Part shown: positions 1 to 6,882 of the stretch, piece after piece | Numbering within the stretch: position 1 is the stretch's first letter | Layout: each line of letters opens with the position of its first letter | DNA from: Nitrosomonadales bacterium | Lineage (GTDB): Bacteria; Pseudomonadota; Gammaproteobacteria; Burkholderiales; Gallionellaceae | DNA: 43,277 bases | Reading direction: 5' to 3' | Assembly: GCA_016183575.1 (NCBI GenBank) | Contig: JACPEI010000038.1 | Location: 1 to 43,277, forward strand | Notes under the pieces: generated by a model | The model's input: the letters and a program-made list of their open reading frames with translations, nothing else | Database searches by the model: none | Told to the model about the DNA's origin: nothing | Translations under genes and position numbers: made by a program

Positions 1-1035
1 CGCGCCCATCAGCAGGTGGCCGCGATGCTGCAGCAGCGCGTTCATCGGTACGACGAAATAGCCGCCCATCGCGCCGATCGCGATTAGCAGCAGGATCGCC
101 AGCATGCTGTTGGTCACCGGGATCATCATCAGCACGACGACCCCCATCGCGATGCCGACCGGCAGCACCTTGACCGCGTGCTCCAGCCTGACGAATTTTG
201 CCGCCAGCACCGAGCCGATGGCGATGCCGATGGCGACCCACGCGGTGAGTTTGGCGGCCTCGCCGATGTCGTAATGCAAGGCGATGGCCGCCCAGGCCAG
301 CACCAGCAGGCGCAGCGTGGCGCCCGCGCCCCAGAACAATGTGGTGACCGCGAGCGAAACCTGGCCGAGCGGGTCTTTCCATAACAGCTTGAAGCAATGC
401 CAGAAATCCTTGACCAAAAACACCGGGCTGCGGCTGAGCGGCTTGTGGTCAATGGCAACGCGCGGGATGTAAAGGTTGAAAATCGCGGCGCCGATGTAGA
501 TCAGCACGATGATCGCGATGGCCAGTTCCGCGATGCTGCCGACCAGCGGAATATCCAGCGCTTGCAGCATCGGGGCGACGATTTTGGGGCTGATGAGGAT
601 GCCGCCGATTATCGCACCGAGCACGATGGCGGCGACGGTCAGCCCTTCCATCCAGCTATTCGCCTTGACCAGCTGGCTGGGCGGCAGATATTCGGTGAGG
701 ATGCCGTATTTGGCGGGAGAGTAGGCAGCGGCGCCCAGTCCGACCAGGCAGTAGGCGATCAGCGGATGGACGCCGACCAGCATCGCGAGGCAGCCGGCCA
801 GCTTGATGATGTTGCTGATGAACATCACGCGCCCCTTGGGCAGCGAATCGGCGAATGCGCCGACAAACGGCGCCAGCACGATGTAGGAAACGATGAAGCT
901 CTGCTGCAATACCGGCGTATGCCAGGCCGGCGAGCTCAAGTCGTTGAGCAGCGCAATCGCGGCAAACAGCAGCGCGTTATCGGCGAGCGCGGATAAAAAC
1001 TGCGCCGCGAGGATGATGTAGAAACCGGAATTCAT
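1..1035 (-). CDS. lplT: Lysophospholipid transporter LplT (3' end beyond the window)
   Basis: Reading the minus strand from the ATG at 1035 gives an uninterrupted frame of 345 codons that runs off the left edge. The N-terminus contains a hydrophobic stretch with the motif FLSALADNALLFA, and further on YSPAKYGILTEYLPP, which I recognise as LplT, the MFS-fold flippase that imports lysophospholipids across the inner membrane for re-acylation. Family members are about 400 residues, so the last 50-80 residues are missing here. Many glycine- and alanine-rich membrane segments are visible. It is transcribed divergently from alr, with about 185 bp between the two starts. A more general MFS transporter remains possible, but the N-terminal motifs favour LplT. 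Confidence 0.85.
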   Translation of the reverse strand, partial: MNSGFYIILAAQFLSALADNALLFAAIALLNDLSSPAWHTPVLQQSFIVSYIVLAPFVGAFADSLPKGRVMFISNIIKLAGCLAMLVGVHPLIAYCLVGLGAAAYSPAKYGILTEYLPPSQLVKANSWMEGLTVAAIVLGAIIGGILISPKIVAPMLQALDIPLVGSIAELAIAIIVLIYIGAAIFNLYIPRVAIDHKPLSRSPVFLVKDFWHCFKLLWKDPLGQVSLAVTTLFWGAGATLRLLVLAWAAIALHYDIGEAAKLTAWVAIGIAIGSVLAAKFVRLEHAVKVLPVGIAMGVVVLMMIPVTNSMLAILLLIAIGAMGGYFVVPMNALLQHRGHLLMGA

Positions 1036-1178
1036 TCAGATGGAGCTGTTTCTGGCAACGGGGACTATTCTTGGCAGGCCGTTTTATATCACGAAAGCAT
1101 AGCCCCTGCTATCATTCGCGCATTATGGAAAGTGGGAAGTGGATCGCTGCGCTCAGTAGGTAGTGGAAACCTGAGACC

Positions 1179-1219
1179 CCGAACACGAAACTCGAAATCC
1201 CGAACACGAAACTCGAAAC
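1179..1219. repeat. Two tandem copies of a ~21-bp direct repeat abutting the alr start
   Basis: The block starting CCGAACACGAAACTCGAAA occurs at 1179-1198 and again at 1200-1219, one period of 21 bp apart. The second copy ends two bases before the alr ATG and occupies the place where a Shine-Dalgarno sequence would be expected. Confidence 0.85.
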
Positions 1220-1220
1220 C

Positions 1221-2285
1221 ATGCCGCGCCCCATACAAGCCCATATCAACCCGAACGCGCTGGAGAGCAACCTCCGCGTGGCGCGCCGCGCCGCGCCGTC
1301 CGCGCGCATCATGGCGGTGATCAAGGCGGAAGGCTACGGGCATGGTTTGACCAGGGTAGCCGAAGCATTGTCGGCGGCGGACGGGTTTGCGCTGCTGGAC
1401 ATTCAGGATGCGGTACGCCTGCGCGAGAATGGCTTCCGCCAGACGATTTTACTGTTGGAAGGCGCTTTTAACGCCGAGGATCTTGCTCTGGTCGCCGGGC
1501 ACGATCTGGCCTGCGTGATCCACAGCGCTTGGCAGATTGCGCTGCTCGATGCCTATCCCGGCAAGAGCTCGCTGGATGTCTGGCTCAAGGTCAACAGCGG
1601 CATGAACCGGCTGGGCTTCACGCCACAGCAGGCCGCGCAGGCGATGGAGCAGCTGTGCCGTCATCGCGCCGTGCGCAGCATCACGCTGATGACGCATTTC
1701 GCCAACGCCGACGAGGCACGCGGCATCGCCGAACCGCTTGCGCTGTTCAACGATTTCGCCGCGCCGTACCGCGTCGCGCGCTCGCTGGCGAATTCCGCCG
1801 CGCTGTTGCGCTATCCGGAAACGCACGGCGACTGGGTGCGCCCCGGCCTGATGCTGTATGGCGCATCGCCGTTCGCCGAAGTCAGCGCGCAACAACTCGG
1901 CTTGCAGCCGGCGATGACGCTGCGCAGCCGCATCATCGCCGTGCAGGAATTGCGCGCCGGCGACGAGGTCGGCTATGGCGCGCTGTTCCGCGCCGAGCAT
2001 CCGATGCGCATCGGCATCGTCGCCTGCGGCTATGCCGACGGTTATCCGCGCCATGCGCCGAGCGGCACACCGGTATTGGTGGACGGGCAACGCACGCAAA
2101 CCCTGGGGCGCGTTTCGATGGACATGCTGTATGCGGATCTGAGCAGGCTGCCGCAGGCGGGTGTCGGCAGCTCGGTCACATTGTGGGGCGAGGGTCTGCC
2201 GGTCGAGGAAGTGGCGCGCGCGGCCGAAACCGTCAGCTATGAATTGATGTGCGCGCTGGCCGCGCGCGTGCCGGTTGTGGTTTGA
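1221..2285 (+). CDS. alr: Alanine racemase
   Basis: A PLP-dependent fold-III enzyme that interconverts L- and D-alanine in the cytoplasm to supply D-Ala for peptidoglycan. The 354-residue length is normal for the family. The PLP lysine is K35 in the motif VIKAEGYGHG. The C-terminal beta domain contains EVGYGALFRA, whose Y252 corresponds to the catalytic tyrosine, followed by the conserved GYADGYPR. The start at 1221 is the only in-frame ATG consistent with the usual MPRPIQA-type N-terminus. No Shine-Dalgarno precedes it, because a direct repeat fills the upstream 40 bp. It is divergent from lplT, and a 28-bp palindrome separates it from mtnP. Confidence 0.95.
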   Translation: MPRPIQAHINPNALESNLRVARRAAPSARIMAVIKAEGYGHGLTRVAEALSAADGFALLDIQDAVRLRENGFRQTILLLEGAFNAEDLALVAGHDLACVIHSAWQIALLDAYPGKSSLDVWLKVNSGMNRLGFTPQQAAQAMEQLCRHRAVRSITLMTHFANADEARGIAEPLALFNDFAAPYRVARSLANSAALLRYPETHGDWVRPGLMLYGASPFAEVSAQQLGLQPAMTLRSRIIAVQELRAGDEVGYGALFRAEHPMRIGIVACGYADGYPRHAPSGTPVLVDGQRTQTLGRVSMDMLYADLSRLPQAGVGSSVTLWGEGLPVEEVARAAETVSYELMCALAARVPVVV

Positions 2286-2288
2286 ATG

Positions 2289-2316
2289 GTAGGGGCACGG
2301 CGCGCCGTGCCCCTAC
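2289..2316. repeat. REP-like palindrome, family A copy 1
   Basis: A perfect 28-nt palindrome that starts with GTAG and has the half-site GTAGGGGCACGGCG. It lies just after the alr stop codon. Other copies are at 3110-3137 (inside mtnP) and 40929-40956. Confidence 0.9.
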
Positions 2317-2355
2317 ATGAATTTCGTTTTTTGGGATGAATCGGAGGAAAAAAAT

Positions 2356-3276
2356 ATGTTGGGCATTATCGGCGGCAGCGGCGTTTACAACATCGAAGGG
2401 CTGGAGAATACCCGCTGGGTGAAGGCGGAGTCCTCGTTCGGCGAGCCGTCGGACGAGATTCTGGTCGGCGAACTGCCAATCGGGAATTCAGAGCGGCAAT
2501 CCATCGCCTTCCTGCCGCGCCACGGGCGCGGGCACCGCATCCCGCCGTCCGCAATCAACTTTCGCGCCAACATCGACGCGCTCAAGCGTCTCGGCGTGAC
2601 GGACATCATTTCGGTGAGCGCGGTCGGATCGCTGCGCGAACATCTGATGCCGGGCATGTTTGTCATCGTCGACCAATTCATCGACCGCACCTTCGCGCGG
2701 GAAAAGAGCTTCTTCGGCAACGGGCTGGTCGCGCATGTCTCGATGGCGCATCCGGTGTGCCAGCGTCTGGGCGATCACCTCTATGCGGCGGCGCTTCAGG
2801 CCGGCATCCCGGTATCGCGCGGCGGCACCTATCTGGTGATGGAAGGCCCGCAATTCTCCAGCCTCGCTGAATCCGAGCTGTACCGTTCGTGGAACTGCGA
2901 CGTGATCGGCATGACCAACATGCCGGAAGCCAAGCTCGCGCGCGAGGCGGAGATCTGCTACGCGACGGTGGCGATGGTTACCGACTACGACTGCTGGCAC
3001 CCCAACCATGACGACGTCACGGTCGACGCCATCGTCAAGGTGCTGCTGGAAAATGCCGACAAGGCGCGCGCGCTGGTGAAGAACGTCGCGCCGCATGTGC
3101 ATGAGGATAGTAGGGGCACGGCGCGCCGTGCCCAAACATGCGGCTGCCGCAGCGCGCTGCAACACGCCGGCTGCCGCAGCGCGCTGCAACACGCCATCCT
3201 GACCGCGCCGGAAGCGCGCGACCCGGACATGGTCGAAAAATTATCCGCCGTGGCGGGACGCTTGTTGAAAATGTAG
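2356..3276 (+). CDS. mtnP: S-methyl-5'-thioadenosine phosphorylase with two C-terminal repeat-derived insertions
   Basis: Phosphorolyses methylthioadenosine, the by-product of polyamine and related synthesis, to adenine and 5-methylthioribose-1-phosphate. The N-terminus MLGIIGGSGVYNIEG carries the phosphate-binding glycines. Residues 209-214 read TDYDCW, where D210 and D212 are the aspartates expected for 6-aminopurine binding, so MTA is the likely substrate. The ATG at 2356 follows a good GGAGG at 2343-2347; an in-frame upstream extension exists but lacks this support. Near residue 252 the frame reads through a family-A palindrome (3110-3137), then through a perfect 27-bp tandem duplication encoding GCRSALQHA twice. 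The family-typical tail ILTAPEARDPDMV then resumes. Without the extra residues the length would be near the usual 285-290. Apt follows, and its reaction consumes the adenine product. Confidence 0.9.
   Translation: MLGIIGGSGVYNIEGLENTRWVKAESSFGEPSDEILVGELPIGNSERQSIAFLPRHGRGHRIPPSAINFRANIDALKRLGVTDIISVSAVGSLREHLMPGMFVIVDQFIDRTFAREKSFFGNGLVAHVSMAHPVCQRLGDHLYAAALQAGIPVSRGGTYLVMEGPQFSSLAESELYRSWNCDVIGMTNMPEAKLAREAEICYATVAMVTDYDCWHPNHDDVTVDAIVKVLLENADKARALVKNVAPHVHEDSRGTARRAQTCGCRSALQHAGCRSALQHAILTAPEARDPDMVEKLSAVAGRLLKM
3110..3137. repeat. REP-like palindrome family A copy 2, translated inside mtnP
   Basis: Matches the 28-nt element at 2289-2316 except for two bases near the 3' end (AAAC instead of CTAC). 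It is read in frame as SRGTARRAQT within the mtnP product. In this frame the GTAG does not create a stop. Confidence 0.9.
3142..3195. repeat. Perfect 27-bp tandem duplication within mtnP
   Basis: The 27-nt unit starting GGCTGCCGCAGCGCGCTGCA occurs at 3142-3168 and 3169-3195 without mismatches. It duplicates nine codons (GCRSALQHA). One copy is probably native, because MtnP homologues normally have a GC-x-x-AL-x-HA segment just before the TAPEARDP tail. Confidence 0.9.
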
Positions 3277-3344
3277 GGGCGATTCACGAATCGCCCGCAC
3301 AGCCGGCTCAATAACCATGAGGGCGATTCGTGAATCGCCCCTAC
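3273..3344. repeat. Paired REP-like elements, family B
   Basis: The 24-nt arms at 3273-3296 and 3321-3344 are exact reverse complements. Each arm is itself a small palindrome around GGGCGATTC/GAATCGCCC, and the outer ends are GTAG and CTAC. The TAG of the left GTAG is the mtnP stop codon (3274-3276). The pair lies between mtnP and apt. Confidence 0.92.
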
Positions 3345-3357
3345 CCAAGGACTCCAC

Positions 3358-3885
3358 ATGCCAATCAAATCCCGTATCCGCACCGTCCCGCATTACCCCC
3401 ATCAGGGCATCATGTTCCGCGACATCACCACCTTGCTGAAAGACCCGGTCGGGTTGCGCGCGACGATCCACGAAATCGTCAGCCGCTACAAAGGCATGAA
3501 AATCGACAAGGTGGCCGGCATCGAATCGCGCGGCTTCATCGTCGGCACGCCGGTCGCCTATGAGCTCGGCCTCGGCTTCGTGCCGATACGCAAAAAAGGC
3601 AAGCTGCCCGCCGCAACGATAGGGCGCGACTACCAGCTGGAATACGGCACAGACCGCATCGAAATTCATGTCGATGCGATCCAGAAGGGCGACCGCGTGC
3701 TGCTGGTGGACGACCTGATCGCCACCGGCGGCACGGCGGAAGCCGCCGCCAAGCTGATCGAGGACATGGGCGGAATCGTCGTGGAATGCTGCTTCGTGAT
3801 CGACCTGCCGGACGTCGGCGGCAAGGCACGCCTGGAGAAGCTGGGGCACAAGGTGTTTGCGCTATGCGAGTTTGAAGGGGATTAA
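3358..3885 (+). CDS. apt: Adenine phosphoribosyltransferase
   Basis: Converts adenine plus PRPP to AMP and pyrophosphate in the cytoplasm. The 175-residue product has the type I PRTase PRPP-binding loop VLLVDDLIATGGTA, with the two aspartates at 118-119. It also has the APT-typical N-terminal FRDITTLLKDP and the flexible-loop segment IRKKGKLP. The ATG at 3358 follows AAGGA at 3346-3350. Its place directly after mtnP makes sense because MtnP releases adenine, so this pair recycles the purine ring of methylthioadenosine. The foreign-looking ATPase gene starts 30 bp downstream. Confidence 0.96.
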   Translation: MPIKSRIRTVPHYPHQGIMFRDITTLLKDPVGLRATIHEIVSRYKGMKIDKVAGIESRGFIVGTPVAYELGLGFVPIRKKGKLPAATIGRDYQLEYGTDRIEIHVDAIQKGDRVLLVDDLIATGGTAEAAAKLIEDMGGIVVECCFVIDLPDVGGKARLEKLGHKVFALCEFEGD

Positions 3886-3915
3886 GAACGTCATGTTGTT
3901 ACTCTAGGGGGAGTG

Positions 3916-5574
3916 ATGAATAAGAAAACAAGTGAGCTGGGGATACCATTCAGATTTCGGAAGGGAGCGTCTATTGGTGAACCGGATGCTGAGAGCGATG
4001 ATCGTTTCCTCAGTCATTGTTTTGTTGATACAGGTGATTACGGAACATTAGTTGATTGTAGCAATCCTCACAGAATAATCGTCGGCAGAACTGGTACGGG
4101 AAAAAGTGCCCTGATTCAACATTTAATTCAAAACGAAGAAAATGTGATTGAGATTTCACCAAATAATCTTTCGCTAAACTACATTTCAAACTCCGACATA
4201 ATCACCACCCTAGAAAAAGCAGGTGTGAAGCTTGATCTTTTCTATACGTTGCTTTGGAAGCATGTATTTGCAACCGAGCTATTAAAACGAAAATATAACT
4301 TAGCAAATGAGGAAAAAACCAAAAGTTGGTTTTCCACTTTTCTCCCACCTTTGAAAAAGAAAGACCAGAGCAAAGAACGGGCGCTTGAGTATTTAAAAGA
4401 TTGGGGAGATAAATTTTGGCAGGAAACAGAATACCGAGTTAAAGAAGTTACGCAAAAGTTAGAGAGTGATATTAATGCTCAACTTGGTGGCGACATTGCT
4501 GGGTTGAAGGCTCAGGCATCAACGGGGCAGAAAATATCAGAAGAACAGCGAGCAGAGATAATCTACAGGGCTCAAAGAGTTGTTAATAGCATTCAAATTA
4601 AAGCATTGTCAGATGTTATGACTTTGCTTGCTGATGAGGTATTTAACGACAGTCAGCAAAAATACTATGTGGTTATAGATAAGCTTGATGAGAATTGGGT
4701 TGAGAATGATTTGCGATACAGACTAATTCGCGCTTTGATCGAGACGGTAAAGGACTATAGAAAAATTTCATCAGTCAAGATTGTTGTTGCATTGAGGTTG
4801 GATTTGCTCCAGAGCGTCTTTGAACGTACGAGAGATGCTGGTTTTCAAGAGGAGAAATATCAGTCATTACTCTTACATTTGAACTGGAATCCACAGCAGT
4901 TGGAAAAGTTGCTAGATGAACGAATTGCTTTGTTGGTGAGGGAGCAATATACCAATACACCCATTAAACTTAGAACCCTCTTTCCAACAACTATTGGCAG
5001 AGAAAACTTTATTGATTATTTGCTTAACAGAACTCTTTGGCGTCCACGAGATGCGATTGCATTTGTAAATGAGTGCATAAGAAGAGCTGAGGATAAGGGG
5101 CAGGTGAGCGTACAAACAGTTAGAGACGCCGAGCGTGAATATTCTGCCCAGCGCATTGATTCCCTTGCTTATGAATGGTTTGTTCAATATCCAAAACTGA
5201 AAGACTACATAGCACTTCTGGAGCGGATGCCAATAGAATTTAAGTTATCTGCCATTACAAAAGATAAGATTGAAACTTTTGCTCTAGCTCATGCTATGGA
5301 TGGTGAGAATGATTCCGATCCAATCATATGTGCTGCTTATACTTTCATTAACGGCGGAAACACCAATCCACATTCTTTTGTTATCGCGCTCGTAAAGGTA
5401 CTTTTTAAAGTTGGAGTGCTTGGAATTAAACCTGATGGTTTTACAGGGCAGTTGTGGGTACAAACAAGTGAACGGATTCCGTCAGATGGACAAATCAAGC
5501 CTAACTCAACGGCATATATTCATCCAATGATATGGAGCAATCTGGGAGTTATTGTAAATAGCTCGACACATTGA
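3916..5574 (+). CDS. P-loop ATPase, Sll1717-like family (AT-rich, probably acquired)
   Basis: A 552-residue NTPase. The N-terminal segment FGEPDAESDDRFLSHCF-like region (residues 16-40) is followed by a Walker A, GRTGTGKSA, at residues 57-65. A Walker B-like YYVVIDKLDENW has aspartates at 255 and 258, and an ALRLDLLQ segment follows. This layout resembles the P-loop ATPases named after Sll1717, which I recall as frequent in accessory and defence-type regions; no specific function is established here. A charged, probably coiled region spans about 130-200. The C-terminus lacks a recognisable effector domain. Base composition differs sharply from the neighbours: 19 of 60 bases at 4141-4200 are G or C, against 43 of 60 at 6001-6060 in mtnA. 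The ATG at 3916 follows AGGGGGA; a GTG one codon earlier is an alternative. Confidence 0.6.
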   Translation: MNKKTSELGIPFRFRKGASIGEPDAESDDRFLSHCFVDTGDYGTLVDCSNPHRIIVGRTGTGKSALIQHLIQNEENVIEISPNNLSLNYISNSDIITTLEKAGVKLDLFYTLLWKHVFATELLKRKYNLANEEKTKSWFSTFLPPLKKKDQSKERALEYLKDWGDKFWQETEYRVKEVTQKLESDINAQLGGDIAGLKAQASTGQKISEEQRAEIIYRAQRVVNSIQIKALSDVMTLLADEVFNDSQQKYYVVIDKLDENWVENDLRYRLIRALIETVKDYRKISSVKIVVALRLDLLQSVFERTRDAGFQEEKYQSLLLHLNWNPQQLEKLLDERIALLVREQYTNTPIKLRTLFPTTIGRENFIDYLLNRTLWRPRDAIAFVNECIRRAEDKGQVSVQTVRDAEREYSAQRIDSLAYEWFVQYPKLKDYIALLERMPIEFKLSAITKDKIETFALAHAMDGENDSDPIICAAYTFINGGNTNPHSFVIALVKVLFKVGVLGIKPDGFTGQLWVQTSERIPSDGQIKPNSTAYIHPMIWSNLGVIVNSSTH

Positions 5575-5638
5575 TAATTATAGTAAGCGTAGGGTAAGCA
5601 CACCATACCCACACGACAATCAAATAAAGCTATAGAAC

Positions 5639-6709
5639 ATGAAAATTAACGGCACACCTTTTCGCACCATCTGGCCGACCGCCGACGCGGTGGAGATCAT
5701 CGACCAGACCAAACTTCCGCATGTGTTCACCACGTTGCGCCTGAACACGATGCGCGACGCCGAGCGTGCGATCCGCGAGATGCAGGTGCGCGGCGCGCCG
5801 CTGATCGGCGTGACGGCGGCCTACGGCGTCGCGCTGGCGATGCGGGAACATGCCTCGGATGCCGCGCTTGCCGAGGCTTGCAGCGTGCTGCTCGCGGCGC
5901 GCCCTACTGCGGTGAACCTGCGCTGGGGTGTGGAGCGCATGCGCGCTTTTCTTGCGCCGCTCGCGGCAAGCGAACGCGCCGAAGCGGCCTGGCAGGAGGC
6001 GGCGCGCATCGCCGACGAGGACGTGGCGATCAATGCGGCCATCGGCCAGCATGGCGGCGAGATCATCCGCGCGATTCATCAGCGCAAGAATGCCACGGTC
6101 AATATCCTCACGCATTGCAATGCCGGCTGGCTCGCGACGGTGGACTGGGGTACGGCGCTGGCGCCTATCTACGCCGCGTTCGACACGGGCATTCCGCTGC
6201 ATGTCTGGGTGGACGAGACCCGCCCGCGCAACCAGGGCGCCAGCCTCACCGCATGGGAGCTCGGCCAGCACGGCGTGCCGCATACCGTGATCGTCGACAA
6301 CGCCGGCGGCCACCTGATGCAGCACGGCAGGGTGGACATGGCGATTGTCGGCTGCGACCGCGTCACCGCGCGCGGCGATGTGTGCAACAAGATCGGCACC
6401 TATCTCAAGGCGCTCGCGGCGCATGACAACGGCGTGCCGTTCTACGTCGCGCTGCCCACGCCGACGATAGACTGGACATTGCAGGATGGCGTCAAGGAAA
6501 TCCCCATCGAGGAACGTGCGGCAGAAGAGGTGACGCATATCGCCGGGCTGTGCGACGACGGGCAGGTGCGCACCGTGCAGGTCACCCCGCAGGGTTCACG
6601 CGCGGCCAATTACGGCTTTGACGTGACCCCGGCGCGGTTGGTGACCGGATTGATTACCGAGCGCGGCGTGGTGAAGGCGGAGGCCGGAGCGATGCAAATA
6701 TTGCGGTAA
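5639..6709 (+). CDS. mtnA: S-methyl-5-thioribose-1-phosphate isomerase
   Basis: Isomerises 5-methylthioribose-1-phosphate to 5-methylthioribulose-1-phosphate, the step after MtnP. The 356-residue product has the eIF2B-like isomerase fold. [13 protein letters not shown] is near residue 50. The catalytic cysteine is C160 in THCNAG and the catalytic aspartate D240 in VGCDRV, the same numbers as in the well-studied Bacillus enzyme. NKIGTY and the tail [15 protein letters not shown] are also conserved. Spacing from mtnP/apt is interrupted only by the AT-rich ATPase gene. No strong Shine-Dalgarno is visible before the ATG. A large hairpin repeat follows the stop. Confidence 0.95.
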   Translation: MKINGTPFRTIWPTADAVEIIDQTKLPHVFTTLRLNTMRDAERAIREMQVRGAPLIGVTAAYGVALAMREHASDAALAEACSVLLAARPTAVNLRWGVERMRAFLAPLAASERAEAAWQEAARIADEDVAINAAIGQHGGEIIRAIHQRKNATVNILTHCNAGWLATVDWGTALAPIYAAFDTGIPLHVWVDETRPRNQGASLTAWELGQHGVPHTVIVDNAGGHLMQHGRVDMAIVGCDRVTARGDVCNKIGTYLKALAAHDNGVPFYVALPTPTIDWTLQDGVKEIPIEERAAEEVTHIAGLCDDGQVRTVQVTPQGSRAANYGFDVTPARLVTGLITERGVVKAEAGAMQILR

Positions 6710-6713
6710 GTAT

Positions 6714-6788
6714 GTAGGGCGGATGAGCGAAGCGTTATCCGCCGAATGGGATTCATACGGCGGATAACGCTTCGCTCATCCGCCCTAC
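6714..6788. repeat. Large REP-like inverted repeat, family C
   Basis: The 30-nt arms at 6714-6743 and 6759-6788 are perfect reverse complements separated by 15 nt. The left arm begins GTAGGGCGGATGAGCGAAGC. The element lies immediately after mtnA and could also act on the 3' end of the transcript, but there is no T-tract. Confidence 0.92.
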
Positions 6789-6811
6789 GACACTTGTCGA
6801 ATGAGGGTGGC

Positions 6812-6841
6812 TGGTGGTTCGACAAGCTCACCACGAACGGT
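6812..6841. repeat. Half-copy of the TTCGACAAGCTCA/GAACGG repeat family
   Basis: Contains GGTTCGACAAGCTCACCAC followed by GAACGG. The same family forms the long inverted repeat at 11870-12006 and the insertion in purL at 37355-37432. Here only one arm is obvious. Confidence 0.6.
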
Positions 6842-6882
6842 TAAGAGAGCAGTCTACAGATTAAAACTTATCGGGCAGAAAA

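Noticed and set aside
3273-3344. CRISPR-like or terminator nature of the paired repeats
   Set aside because: Only two inverted units, no regular spacers, no T-tract; they fit REP/BIME-type elements.
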